Both the position numbers and the translations under genes were made by a program. 64,000 bases of DNA, from positions 62,001-126,000 of the forward strand of contig QUIQ01000004.1 of the NCBI GenBank assembly GCA_003480165.1, in the 5' to 3' direction. Under the pieces are notes generated by a model, which made no database searches, was not told the DNA's origin, and worked only from the letters and a program-made list of their open reading frames with translations. The DNA is from Firmicutes bacterium AM41-11 (lineage in GTDB: Bacteria; Bacillota_I; Bacilli_A; Erysipelotrichales; Erysipelotrichaceae). Each line of letters starts with the position of its first letter. Position 1 is the first letter of the stretch. Positions 27,359 through 35,901 of this stretch are shown in pieces.

Positions 27359-28261
27359 ATGAGTATATTAGGTATAGGACAATCGGTTTATGACATCTAT
27401 TTTGTCGTAGATGGATTGCCAATGAATGCAAAAAAACGCGTTCGTTCAAGTCGAAAATGTATGGGAGGACCTGCGAGTTGTGCGATGTATCTCTGTGGTA
27501 AATGGGGCGCCCAGGTCTCTATTTGTACACGTATTGGAAAGGATGCCTTTGGTCAGAAAATAGAAAATACGTTAAAAAGTGTAAATGTGTGTACAGATTA
27601 TATGTTTATCGATGAGAATGATTCTACATCCATCAGTGGGATTCTTGTGGATCAAAAAAATGGTAATCGATCCATTTTGAATATCCCTATGAATTATCTT
27701 CCGCCTTTTCCAAAAAAATTACCAGAATCTTGCGATGTGCTGTTCTTTGATGGGCATGAAATGGAATTGTCTTTATTTGCGTATCAAAAATATCCGCAAG
27801 CCATAACGATTTTTGATGGAGATAAATATAAACCTGAAACACTTCTGTTATTGAAACAGGTTGATTATTTGATTTGTTCGGTAGAATTTGCCCAAGAGAT
27901 TACTGGCCATACTATGAATGAGGATACGTATCAAGAATTGTGTGCTATCAATTCGCATCATGTCATTCTTACAATGGGAGATCAAGGTTGTATGTATCAA
28001 AATCGTATTTACCCAGCTTATCCAGCAAAGGTAGTGGATACAACCGGGGCAGGGGATGTCTTCCATGGGGCTTTTGCCTTTGGATTAGATCAGCACTGGG
28101 ATATTGAAAAAACAATTCATGTAGCAAGTGCTGCCAGTTCCTTATGTTGTGAAGGTCTTGGTGGTGTAGTAAGTGTGCCTGATTTAGATGATGTTTTTAT
28201 GCGTATGCAAATGAATTGTGAATTTTATAACAAAACTTGTGAAAATTTTGACAATAAGTGA
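27359..28261 (+). CDS. PfkB-family carbohydrate kinase
   Basis: Ribokinase-fold kinase of unknown substrate. About 300 residues, with the N-terminal strand SILGIGQSVYD, the early Gly-Gly motif GGPASCAMYLCGKWGAQVS and the C-terminal anion-hole signature DTTGAGDVFHGAFAFG whose Asp is the catalytic base. Two starts are possible: ATG 27359, which begins where family members begin and has TATAAT 6 nt upstream, or ATG 27326, which adds 11 residues and has AGAGGA at about 8-9 nt. I prefer 27359 because no promoter is visible for the longer form. The neighbours give no hint to the sugar. The gene's 3' end holds the thl operator/promoter. Confidence 0.82.
   Translation: MSILGIGQSVYDIYFVVDGLPMNAKKRVRSSRKCMGGPASCAMYLCGKWGAQVSICTRIGKDAFGQKIENTLKSVNVCTDYMFIDENDSTSISGILVDQKNGNRSILNIPMNYLPPFPKKLPESCDVLFFDGHEMELSLFAYQKYPQAITIFDGDKYKPETLLLLKQVDYLICSVEFAQEITGHTMNEDTYQELCAINSHHVILTMGDQGCMYQNRIYPAYPAKVVDTTGAGDVFHGAFAFGLDQHWDIEKTIHVASAASSLCCEGLGGVVSVPDLDDVFMRMQMNCEFYNKTCENFDNK
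28237..28254. promoter_or_regulatory. Rex-like operator upstream of thl
   Basis: The 18-mer TTGTGAAAATTTTGACAA is a near-perfect palindrome with one mismatched position per half. It matches the TTGTGA/TTGTTA-N6-TCACAA/TAACAA pattern of the redox repressor Rex. It overlaps the thl -35 box. Confidence 0.6.
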
Positions 28262-28276
28262 ACGCTGTGGTAATTT
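28248..28276 (+). promoter_or_regulatory. Candidate thl promoter
   Basis: TTGACA (28248-28253), 17 bp, TAATTT (28271-28276). The -35 is perfect but the -10 is weak, and it lies partly within the end of the upstream kinase gene. A second option is TAAAAT near 28300. Confidence 0.45.
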
Positions 28277-28317
28277 AGTTTTGTGAAAGAATGATTATAT
28301 AAAATCATGGAGGTCTT

Positions 28318-29541
28318 ATGGAAACAAAAGAAGTTGTTATTGTAAGTGCTTGCCGTACTGCAATTGGTAAATTCTGCGGAGAATTTAAAAATGTATCTGC
28401 ACGTGATTTAGCAATCGAAGTCGGAAAAGAAGCCATCAAACGTGCTGGTGTAGATGCCAAGGACGTTGATGAAATTGTTATGGGTGAAGTTTACCAAGGT
28501 ATGCAAGGTTCTTTACCTGCTCGTCAAGTTTCAATGCGTATTGGAATGAGCGTAGAATCAAATGCAGTTGTAGTTAACCAAAACTGTGCATCTGGTATGC
28601 GTGCATTGGAAATCGCTTGTAACGACATCCAATTAGGAAAAACAGATATTGGATTAGTTGTTGGAACAGAAAACATGACGCAAGTTCCTTTCTTACTACC
28701 AAAAGCTCGTATGGGATATCGTATGGGAAGTATTCCTGAAGAAGGTGCTGCTCCTATGTATGATGCTTTATTGCATGATGCTTTATACGATGAATTAAGT
28801 GGTGGACACATGGGTTCAACAGCTGATAATGTTGCGAAATTGTACAACATTACACGTGAAGAATGTGATGAATTAGCTGTTATGTCTCATAAACGTGCTT
28901 GTGCTGCTACGGATGCAGGTAAATTTAAAGATGAAATCATTCCTATCGTAGAACATACACGTAAAGGTGATATTGTTCATGATACAGATGAACATATGAT
29001 TCGTGACTGCAACTTAGAAACTATTTCTAAATTACGTACAGTATTCAACAAAGATGGTGTTACAACAGCTGCCAATGCTTCTGGTATTAATGATGCCGCT
29101 GCTGCTGTTATCGTAATGTCTTTGGATAAAGCAAAAGAATTAGGTATTAAACCTATGGCTAAAATGCTTTATATGTGTGGTAAAGGTGTTGAACCTAAAT
29201 ATATGGGTCTTGGACCTGCAGTAGCAATCCCTGAATGCTTGGATCGTGCTGGTGTTAAATTTGATGATGTAGATTACTGGGAAGTAAACGAAGCGTTCGC
29301 TGCACAATTTATTGGTGTTGAACGTAAGTTAAAAGAAGATCATGGTTACATCGTTGATCGTAACAAAACGAACTTAAATGGTTCTGGTATCTCTTTAGGT
29401 CACCCAGTTGGATGTAGTGCATTACGTATCATCGTTACAATGTTATATGAAATGCAAAGACAAGATGCAAAAATTGGTTGTGCATCACTTTGTGTTGGTG
29501 GTGGACCTGCTATGGCTTCACTTTGGACACGTGAATTTTAA
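28318..29541 (+). CDS. thl: Acetyl-CoA C-acetyltransferase (thiolase)
   Basis: Condenses two acetyl-CoA to acetoacetyl-CoA, the entry to butyrate formation. The 407-residue enzyme has the acyl-carrying Cys90 in NQNCASGMRA, the NEAFAAQ motif, the catalytic His in GHPVGCSALR and the second catalytic Cys in CVGGGPA. GGAGGTCTT precedes the ATG. It stands alone behind a promoter with a Rex-like operator, and 166 bp separate it from bcd, which has a promoter of its own. Codon choice is strongly biased to a few codons, as in highly expressed genes. The context favours biosynthetic thiolase over beta-oxidation. Confidence 0.95.
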   Translation: METKEVVIVSACRTAIGKFCGEFKNVSARDLAIEVGKEAIKRAGVDAKDVDEIVMGEVYQGMQGSLPARQVSMRIGMSVESNAVVVNQNCASGMRALEIACNDIQLGKTDIGLVVGTENMTQVPFLLPKARMGYRMGSIPEEGAAPMYDALLHDALYDELSGGHMGSTADNVAKLYNITREECDELAVMSHKRACAATDAGKFKDEIIPIVEHTRKGDIVHDTDEHMIRDCNLETISKLRTVFNKDGVTTAANASGINDAAAAVIVMSLDKAKELGIKPMAKMLYMCGKGVEPKYMGLGPAVAIPECLDRAGVKFDDVDYWEVNEAFAAQFIGVERKLKEDHGYIVDRNKTNLNGSGISLGHPVGCSALRIIVTMLYEMQRQDAKIGCASLCVGGGPAMASLWTREF

Positions 29542-29584
29542 GCCTTTGTGAAAAAAAAATTGTGAAAAAAGATTAAACGTTAAC

Positions 29585-29602
29585 TTGTAAAAACTTTCAC
29601 AA
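29585..29602. promoter_or_regulatory. Rex-like operator 1 upstream of bcd
   Basis: TTGTAAAAACTTTCACAA, an 18-mer with TTGT and ACAA arms in the Rex arrangement. It ends 5 bp before the bcd -35 box. Two more TTGTGAAA half-sites occur at 29546-29553 and 29560-29567. Confidence 0.6.
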
Positions 29603-29607
29603 TATAT

Positions 29608-29636
29608 TTGACGGTTGGTTTATTTGTGTATAGAAT
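29608..29636 (+). promoter_or_regulatory. Promoter of the bcd-etfBA-hbd operon
   Basis: TTGACG (29608-29613), 17-bp spacer, TAGAAT (29631-29636). Start near 29643 gives a ~65-nt leader before bcd. Confidence 0.8.
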
Positions 29637-29641
29637 AACAA
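29624..29641. promoter_or_regulatory. Rex-like operator 2 over the bcd -10 box
   Basis: TTGTGTATAGAATAACAA has TTGT and ACAA arms at the same 10-bp separation as the other two sites, with half-sites TTGTGT and TTGTTA. It covers the -10 hexamer, a typical repressor position. Confidence 0.45.
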
Positions 29642-29707
29642 ATGTATGAATTAGCATTTCATGCATGAACTTGAAGTTGAATAAGAAGGAAAGGAGAACT
29701 TCAATTT

Positions 29708-30847
29708 ATGGATTTCAATTTTACACCACAACAAGAAATGATGCAGACTTTGTTCAGAGAAGTTGCGAATGGTGAAGTAAAAGAAAACGCAGCTGATGTT
29801 GATGAACAAGAAAGATTTCCAAAAGAATCTGTAGAAGTAATGCGTCAAGCAAAAATGCTAGGTATTCCATATTCTCGCGAATATGGTGGAGCTGGTGCTG
29901 ATTACTTAAGCTATGTATTAGCTGTAGAAGAATTAGCAAAAACATGTGCTACAACATCGGTTGTATTAAGTGCACACACTTCTTTGTGTACTTGGCCAAT
30001 CAGTGCATTTGGTAGCGAAGAAATTAAAAACAAATATTTACCTGACTTATGTTCTGGTAAAAAATTAGGAGCATTTGGTTTAACTGAACCTAATGCAGGT
30101 ACTGATGCTGCTGGTCAACAAACGACTGCAGTATTAGAAGGTGACCATTACGTATTAAATGGTACTAAGATCTTTATTACAAATGCTGGAGAAGCTGATA
30201 TCTATGTTATCTTTGCGATGACAGATAAGACAAAAGGTACTCATGGTATCTCTGCATTCGTAGTTGAAAAAGGATGGGAAGGATTCACTTTCGGTCTTCA
30301 TGAAAAGAAATTAGGTATTCGTGGTTCAGCTACTCGTGAATTAATTTTCAATAATGTTAAAGTACCTAAGGAAAACTTATTAGGAAAAGAAGGAAAAGGT
30401 TTCAGCATTGCCATGCAAACACTTGATGGTGGACGTATTGGTATCGCAGCACAAGCTGTAGGTATTGCTCAAGGTGCTCTTGATGAAGCTGTTCCTTATG
30501 TAAAACAACGTAAACAATTTGGTCGTCCAATTGCTAAGTTCCAAAACACTCAATTCCAATTAGCTGACATGCAAACAAAAGTTGATGCTGCTCGTTTATT
30601 GGTTTATAGAGCTGCTATGGCTAAAGAAGAAGGTAAACCTTATACAGTATTAGCTGCAGAAGCAAAATTATTTGCTGCTGAAACAGCTATGGAAGTTACA
30701 ACGAAAGCCATCCAATTATTAGGTGGATATGGTTATACTCGTGACTTACCTGTAGAAAGAATGTTTAGAGATGCTAAGATCACTGAAATCTACGAAGGTA
30801 CTTCAGAAGTACAACGTATGGTAATCTCAGGATCTATGTTGCGATAA
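29708..30847 (+). CDS. bcd: Butyryl-CoA dehydrogenase
   Basis: FAD enzyme that reduces crotonyl-CoA to butyryl-CoA. With EtfAB it is known in anaerobes to bifurcate electrons from NADH to crotonyl-CoA and ferredoxin. The 379 residues show the acyl-CoA dehydrogenase layout with FGLTEPNAGTDA, the TLDGGRIGIAAQAVGIAQGA helix region and the catalytic Glu363 in IYEGTSEVQRM. AAGGAAAGGAGAA lies upstream of the ATG. First gene of bcd-etfB-etfA-hbd, with two Rex-like sites at its promoter. Confidence 0.95.
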   Translation: MDFNFTPQQEMMQTLFREVANGEVKENAADVDEQERFPKESVEVMRQAKMLGIPYSREYGGAGADYLSYVLAVEELAKTCATTSVVLSAHTSLCTWPISAFGSEEIKNKYLPDLCSGKKLGAFGLTEPNAGTDAAGQQTTAVLEGDHYVLNGTKIFITNAGEADIYVIFAMTDKTKGTHGISAFVVEKGWEGFTFGLHEKKLGIRGSATRELIFNNVKVPKENLLGKEGKGFSIAMQTLDGGRIGIAAQAVGIAQGALDEAVPYVKQRKQFGRPIAKFQNTQFQLADMQTKVDAARLLVYRAAMAKEEGKPYTVLAAEAKLFAAETAMEVTTKAIQLLGGYGYTRDLPVERMFRDAKITEIYEGTSEVQRMVISGSMLR

Positions 30848-30867
30848 GAAAGGATTGAGGAAAGAAT

Positions 30868-31662
30868 ATGAAAGTCGTTGTTCTAGAAAAACAAGTTCCC
30901 GATTCAACTGAGATCACAGTTGACAAAAAAACTGGTGCGTTAGTTCGTGACGGTGTTCCTGCAATTACTAACCCAGATGATTTAGCTGGTTTGGAAGCTG
31001 CATTGGAGTTAAAAGATAAGAACCCTGATACAGAAGTTGTTGTAATGACAATGGGATTACCTAAAGCAAGCGAAATGTTAAAACAAGGTATTGCTATGGG
31101 TGCTGACAAAGGTGTTTTATTAACAGACCGTGTATTAGGTGGATCTGATACATGTGCTACTAGTATCGCCTTAGCTGCTGCTTTGAAAAAAGTTGGATTT
31201 GACTTAGTTATCGCTGGTCGTCAAGCTATCGATGGTGATACAGCTCAAGTTGGTCCTCAAACAGCAGAACGTTTGGATATCCCTCAAATTACATATGTTG
31301 ATGAAATCATCGATGTAAAAGAAGATTCAATCACAGTTAAGAGATCATTAGAAGATGTTGAACAAATCGTAACTGCTAAGTTACCTTGTGTTATCACAAC
31401 ATTATCTGAAATGAACACACCTCGTTATATGCAATGTGATAACATTGTTGATTTGTGTAAAGAAGACAAGATTGAAGTATTAACAAATGCAGAATTAGGT
31501 ATTGATCCAGCTACAGTTGGATTCAAAGGTTCACCTACATCTGTAAAAACTACTTTCACAAAAGATGTTACTGATGAAACAGAAACATTTACATTGTCTG
31601 AGCAGGAAACTGCAGATATGATTGCTAAAACTTTGAAAGAAAAGCAAATCATTACGAAGTAG
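30868..31662 (+). CDS. etfB: Electron transfer flavoprotein beta subunit
   Basis: Beta subunit of the heterodimeric flavoprotein that partners Bcd; in bifurcating types it binds the second flavin as FAD. The 264-residue length fits. It has the N-terminal KVVVLEKQVPDST strand, the nucleotide-binding middle with DLVIAGRQAIDGDTAQVGP, and a C-terminal arm that wraps EtfA. Placed between bcd and etfA, 20 bp and 13 bp away, each with a good ribosome site. Confidence 0.94.
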   Translation: MKVVVLEKQVPDSTEITVDKKTGALVRDGVPAITNPDDLAGLEAALELKDKNPDTEVVVMTMGLPKASEMLKQGIAMGADKGVLLTDRVLGGSDTCATSIALAAALKKVGFDLVIAGRQAIDGDTAQVGPQTAERLDIPQITYVDEIIDVKEDSITVKRSLEDVEQIVTAKLPCVITTLSEMNTPRYMQCDNIVDLCKEDKIEVLTNAELGIDPATVGFKGSPTSVKTTFTKDVTDETETFTLSEQETADMIAKTLKEKQIITK

Positions 31663-31675
31663 GAGGGAAAGAGAA

Positions 31676-32707
31676 ATGGCTAGATTTGAAGAATATAAAG
31701 ATATCTTCGTTTTCGTTGAACAAGAAAATGGAAATATAGCAGAAGTAAGTTATGAACTTATTTCTGAAGCAAGAAAACTGGTTGCTTCTATTCCTGAATT
31801 CGGATACAAAGTAGTTGGTGTATTGCTTGGAGAAAATGTAAAAGACAAAGCCCAAGAAGTAATCGCTCATGGTGCTGACAAAGTAATCGTTGTAGATGAT
31901 GCTTTGTTAAAAGATTATTCAACTCAATTTTATGCTGATGCATTAACACAAGTTGTAAATGCTTATAAACCAGATGCAATGTTAACTGGTGCCACTCCAT
32001 TAGGACGTGACTTAGCACCACGTGTTGCTGCTCGTTTAAATGTTGGTTTAACTGCTGATGCAACTAAGATTGAAGTCGATTTAGATTACGCAAAAGAAAA
32101 TGGTGAATCATTGTTAGACGTTACTCGTCCTACATTCGGTGGTAACTTATTCGGTACTATCGTTTGTAAAGACACTCGTCCACAAATGGCTACTATTCGA
32201 CCAAAAGTATTTGAATTAGCTCCTACTGATGAAAGTCGTACTGGAGAAGTTGAAACTTTTGAACCAAAATGGACAACTACAGATCCTCAAGTATTTGTAG
32301 AAAAAGTTATTGAAAAAGTAAAAGCTGATGTAGATATCACAAAAGCTGACATCTTAGTTGGTGCTGGACGTGGAGCTGAAAACTGTTTAGACGTTGTTCA
32401 AAAAGTTGCTGACGAATTAGGTGGAGTTGTATGTTGTACACGTGCCGTTGTAGAAGACGGATACATGGACAAAGCTCGCCAAGTTGGTCAAACTGGTAAA
32501 ACTGTTCGTCCTTCACTTTATATCGCTTGTGGTATTTCAGGAGCTGTTCAACACTGTGCTGGTATGGATAAATCAGATTTGATTATCTCTATTAACCGTG
32601 ACCCTCAAGCTGAAATCTTCACAATCTCTAACATGGGATTTGTAGGCGATGTACAAAAAGTATTACCTTTATTAGTTGAATCAATTAAAGCTGCTAAAGC
32701 TGAATAA
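31676..32707 (+). CDS. etfA: Electron transfer flavoprotein alpha subunit
   Basis: FAD-binding alpha subunit. The 343-residue product has the N-terminal domain and the C-terminal FAD domain with [38 protein letters not shown] and [26 protein letters not shown] supplies the ribosome site. The gene order bcd-etfB-etfA is the one known for butyryl-CoA dehydrogenase/Etf complexes in clostridia and supports a bifurcating complex, which here would feed reduced ferredoxin to Rnf. Confidence 0.95.
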   Translation: MARFEEYKDIFVFVEQENGNIAEVSYELISEARKLVASIPEFGYKVVGVLLGENVKDKAQEVIAHGADKVIVVDDALLKDYSTQFYADALTQVVNAYKPDAMLTGATPLGRDLAPRVAARLNVGLTADATKIEVDLDYAKENGESLLDVTRPTFGGNLFGTIVCKDTRPQMATIRPKVFELAPTDESRTGEVETFEPKWTTTDPQVFVEKVIEKVKADVDITKADILVGAGRGAENCLDVVQKVADELGGVVCCTRAVVEDGYMDKARQVGQTGKTVRPSLYIACGISGAVQHCAGMDKSDLIISINRDPQAEIFTISNMGFVGDVQKVLPLLVESIKAAKAE

Positions 32708-32726
32708 TAAACAAGGAGAATTGAAC

Positions 32727-33566
32727 ATGAGTAAAATTGGTGTTGTTGGTGCCGGAACAATGGGGCAAGGAATTGCTCAAGCTTTCGCACAAGCAGGAAA
32801 TCAAGTGACTGTATGTGACATTAAAATTGAATGGGCACAAGGTGGAATTGATAAAATTGGTGCTAAATTAGACAAATTAGTATCACGTGGAAAAGTTGAA
32901 GAAGCTGCTGCTAACGAAGTTAAAGGAAACTTAAAAGCAGGTGAATATGCTGATTTAGCTGATGCAGATTACATTGTTGAAGCTGTATTGGAAAAAGTTG
33001 AAGTTAAACAAGAATTGTTCAAAACATTAGATGAAATCTGTAAAGATAGCACAATCTTCTGTACAAATACTTCTTCTTTATCTGTTACGGAAATCGCAAA
33101 CGGAATTAAACACGAAGTAATTGGTATGCATTTCTTTAACCCAGCTGATCGTATGAAATTAATCGAAGTAATCCGTGGTGGAGCTACTAAAGATGAAACA
33201 AACGCAAACATTGTTGAGTTATCAAAATCTATCGGAAAAACTCCTGTAGAAGTTAATGAAGCTCCTGGATTTGTTGTTAACCGTATTTTGGTTCCTATGA
33301 TCAATGAAGCTGCATTCATCCTTCAAGAAGGTGTTGCTTCAGCTGAAGACATTGATACGGCAATGAAATTAGGTGCTAACCATCCTATGGGACCTCTTGC
33401 TTTAGGTGACTTTATAGGATTAGACATCGTATTAGCTGTTATGAATGTTCTTTACACTGAAACTGGTGATTCTAAATACCGTCCATGTACTTTATTAAAG
33501 AAAATGGTTCGTGCTGGTAAATTAGGTTGTAAGACTGGTGTAGGTTTCTACGATTATTCTAAATAA
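32727..33566 (+). CDS. hbd: 3-Hydroxybutyryl-CoA dehydrogenase
   Basis: Reduces acetoacetyl-CoA to 3-hydroxybutyryl-CoA with NAD(P)H. The 279-residue product has the Rossmann motif [17 protein letters not shown] at the N-terminus, [11 protein letters not shown], the catalytic His in [16 protein letters not shown] and the C-terminal helical domain. ATG 32727 follows ACAAGGAGAATTGAAC; an in-frame ATG at 32676 lies inside etfA. Last gene before a strong terminator, so crt may be made at a different level. Confidence 0.95.
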   Translation: MSKIGVVGAGTMGQGIAQAFAQAGNQVTVCDIKIEWAQGGIDKIGAKLDKLVSRGKVEEAAANEVKGNLKAGEYADLADADYIVEAVLEKVEVKQELFKTLDEICKDSTIFCTNTSSLSVTEIANGIKHEVIGMHFFNPADRMKLIEVIRGGATKDETNANIVELSKSIGKTPVEVNEAPGFVVNRILVPMINEAAFILQEGVASAEDIDTAMKLGANHPMGPLALGDFIGLDIVLAVMNVLYTETGDSKYRPCTLLKKMVRAGKLGCKTGVGFYDYSK

Positions 33567-33580
33567 GGTTTAGACATCGA

Positions 33581-33616
33581 GAAGTGGAACATTAGAAGTG
33601 TTTCACTTCTTTTTTT
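33581..33616 (+). terminator. Terminator between hbd and crt
   Basis: An 11-bp stem (GAAGTGGAACA/TGTTTCACTTC, one G-T pair) with a 7-nt loop and seven T. No promoter is obvious between it and crt, so crt probably depends on read-through. Confidence 0.88.
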
Positions 33617-33633
33617 AAAGGAAAGGTAAAACT

Positions 33634-34413
33634 ATGGAAAACGTATTATTAGAAAAACAAGGACACGTTAGTATTATTACAATTAACCGTCCAAAAGCAT
33701 TAAACGCTTTAGCTACAGAAGTTCTTAAAGATTTAGAAGCAGTAGTAAAAACAGTTGAAGCAGATAAAGATACTTATGTTGCTGTTATTACTGGTGCTGG
33801 TGATAAATCCTTTGTTGCCGGAGCTGACATTGTCGAAATGAAAGACAAAGACGTTGCTCAAGCAAAAGAATATTCTGCTTATGGTAACCAAATTTTCAGA
33901 GCTATCGAACAATTACATTGTCCAGTTATCGCTGCTGTAAATGGATTTGCTTTAGGTGGCGGATGTGAATTGTCTCTATCTTGTGATATCCGTATTGCTA
34001 GTGAAAATGCTGTATTCGGACAACCAGAAGTTGGATTAGGTATTACTCCAGGATTTGGTGGTACACAACGTTTAGCTCGTACAGTTGGTGTTGGTTTTGC
34101 TAAAGAAATGATTTACACTGCTCGTAATATTAAAGCAGATAAGGCTTTAGCTATTGGTTTAGTTAATAAAGTCGTTCCTCAAGAAGAATTAATGCCTACA
34201 GTTTTAAAGATGGCAAATGGTATTGCGAAGAATGCTCCAATTGCTGTTGCTCAATCTAAGAAGGCAATCAACAATGGTTTACAATTAGACATCGATGGTG
34301 GTGTGGCAGAAGAAGTAAAAGACTTCGCTGAATGCTTCAATACCGAAGATCAAAAATATGGTATGGAATGCTTTGTAAACCGTGTAAAAGAAAAAGAATT
34401 TAAAAATAAATAA
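33634..34413 (+). CDS. crt: Enoyl-CoA hydratase / crotonase
   Basis: Dehydrates 3-hydroxybutyryl-CoA to crotonyl-CoA. The 259-residue product has the crotonase oxyanion-hole segments SFVAGADIVEM and NGFALGGGCELSLSCDIR, and the catalytic Glu segment QPEVGLGITPGFGGTQRL. AAAGGAAAGGTAAAACT gives the ribosome site. It lies between two strong terminators, an unusual arrangement for a gene of a shared pathway. Confidence 0.95.
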   Translation: MENVLLEKQGHVSIITINRPKALNALATEVLKDLEAVVKTVEADKDTYVAVITGAGDKSFVAGADIVEMKDKDVAQAKEYSAYGNQIFRAIEQLHCPVIAAVNGFALGGGCELSLSCDIRIASENAVFGQPEVGLGITPGFGGTQRLARTVGVGFAKEMIYTARNIKADKALAIGLVNKVVPQEELMPTVLKMANGIAKNAPIAVAQSKKAINNGLQLDIDGGVAEEVKDFAECFNTEDQKYGMECFVNRVKEKEFKNK

Positions 34414-34418
34414 CATTG

Positions 34419-34451
34419 AAAAATCGTCTTGGTTTTCCAGGACGATTTTTT
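34419..34451 (+). terminator. Terminator between crt and the CoA-transferase gene
   Basis: A 14-bp stem (AAAAATCGTCTTGG/CCAGGACGATTTTT, one G-T pair) with a TTTT loop, ending in a T-run. It starts 5 bases after the crt stop. Confidence 0.92.
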
Positions 34452-34467
34452 AGAAAGGATGATACAT

Positions 34468-35820
34468 ATGGATTATTCAAAAGAATATCAATCAAAATTA
34501 TGTTCTGCGCAAGAAGCTGTGGCAGATATCAAAAGTGGTGATTGGGTAGATTATGGTTTCTGTACCGGTACACCTGTTGTTTTAGATGCTGCTTTAGCGC
34601 AAAGAATGCCTTCCTTAGAGAATGTGAATATTCGTGGAGCTATTCTTATGCAAGTGCCAGAAATCTTTAAAATCGAATCTCCAGAAAAACACTTTACTTG
34701 GAATTCTTGGCATATGTCTGGTATCGAAAGACGTGCCATTAAACAAGGTTTTGTTTACTATAGTCCTATTCGTTTCTCAGAACTTCCACGCTACTATCGT
34801 GAAAATGTTGCTGACATCGATGTAGCTTTATTCCAAGTTGCTCCAATGGATCAATTTGGCTATTTTAACTTTGGTCCAAATGCGACATATATGGCTGATA
34901 TGTGTACGCGTGCTAAGAAAATTGTTGTCGAAGTGAATGAAAATATGCCACGTACTTTAGGTGGTTTCAGTGATTCTATCCATATTTCTCAAGTGGACTG
35001 CATCGTTGAAGGAAACAATGATCCAATTAATGAAATGCCTGCAGGTGGTCCAGCTACTGAAGTTGATCAAAAGGTAGCCGAATTAATTGTAAATGAAATT
35101 CCTGATGGCGCTTGTTTACAATTAGGTATTGGTGGAATGCCAAATGCGGTTGGTTCTTTAATCGCAAAATCGGATTTAAAACATTTAGGTATTCATACTG
35201 AAATGTATGTTGATGCTTTTGTTGATATCGCAAAGGCTGGTAAAATTGATGGATCGCATAAAAACTTTGATAAGGGTCGTCAAACATTTGCCTTTGGTGC
35301 AGGTACAAAGAAATTATATGATTACATCAATGATAACCCAGAATGTATGTCAGCTCCGGTTGATTATGTAAACGATATTCATCGTATTTCTTGTTTAGAT
35401 AATTTCATCTCTATTAATAATACGGTTGATATTGATTTGTTTGGTCAAGTTAGTGCGGAAACCAGTGGTATTAAACAAATCAGTGGTGCTGGTGGACAAT
35501 TAGACTTTGTCATGGGTGCATATTTATCGAAGGGTGGTAAGAGCTTTATTTGTTGTTCTTCTACTTTTAAAGGTAAAGATGGTACTGTACAATCGCGTAT
35601 TTTACCAACCTTACATCCAGGTTCTGCCGTAACCGATACACGTGCAAATACACATTATGTTGTTACCGAATATGGAATGGTTAACTTAAAAGGTTTAAGT
35701 ACTTGGCAAAGAGCGGAAGCACTTATCAGTATTGCTCATCCACAATTCCAACAACAATTGATTGATGAAGCCGAAAAGATGCATATCTGGAATGCGGCTA
35801 ATGCTCATTTAAATTTCTAA
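34468..35820 (+). CDS. but: Butyryl-CoA:acetate CoA-transferase
   Basis: Moves CoA from butyryl-CoA to acetate, releasing butyrate; the last step of the pathway in many gut butyrate producers. The 450-residue protein belongs to the acetyl-CoA hydrolase/4-hydroxybutyrate CoA-transferase family, with the CoA-binding GIGGMPNAV and the covalent Glu245 in [10 protein letters not shown]. The start is set at 34468, which has AAAGGATGAT upstream. Specificity (butyryl- versus 4-hydroxybutyryl-CoA) cannot be settled by eye; the neighbouring thl-bcd-etf-hbd-crt genes favour butyryl-CoA. Terminators lie on both sides. Confidence 0.9.
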   Translation: MDYSKEYQSKLCSAQEAVADIKSGDWVDYGFCTGTPVVLDAALAQRMPSLENVNIRGAILMQVPEIFKIESPEKHFTWNSWHMSGIERRAIKQGFVYYSPIRFSELPRYYRENVADIDVALFQVAPMDQFGYFNFGPNATYMADMCTRAKKIVVEVNENMPRTLGGFSDSIHISQVDCIVEGNNDPINEMPAGGPATEVDQKVAELIVNEIPDGACLQLGIGGMPNAVGSLIAKSDLKHLGIHTEMYVDAFVDIAKAGKIDGSHKNFDKGRQTFAFGAGTKKLYDYINDNPECMSAPVDYVNDIHRISCLDNFISINNTVDIDLFGQVSAETSGIKQISGAGGQLDFVMGAYLSKGGKSFICCSSTFKGKDGTVQSRILPTLHPGSAVTDTRANTHYVVTEYGMVNLKGLSTWQRAEALISIAHPQFQQQLIDEAEKMHIWNAANAHLNF

Positions 35821-35848
35821 AATTCTATCGCAAAGATAGAATTTTTTT
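35821..35848 (+). terminator. Terminator after the CoA-transferase gene
   Basis: A 9-bp stem (AATTCTATC/GATAGAATT) with a GCAAA loop and T-run, immediately after the stop codon. Confidence 0.9.
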
Positions 35849-35871
35849 CACTTATTTCGAAGTTTTAATTG

Positions 35872-35880
35872 TGATATGAT
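35872..35880 (+). promoter_or_regulatory. Extended -10 promoter of the threonine-aldolase-like gene
   Basis: TG-A-TATGAT (35872-35880) with a weak TTATTT 17 bp further upstream. Start near 35887, 15 nt before the ATG. Confidence 0.55.
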
Positions 35881-35901
35881 GTTAGTAAAAGGAGGACGTT
35901 T

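Noticed and set aside
34429..34467. Start of the CoA-transferase at TTG 34429
   Set aside because: It lies within the terminator hairpin; ATG 34468 has AAAGGATGAT upstream.
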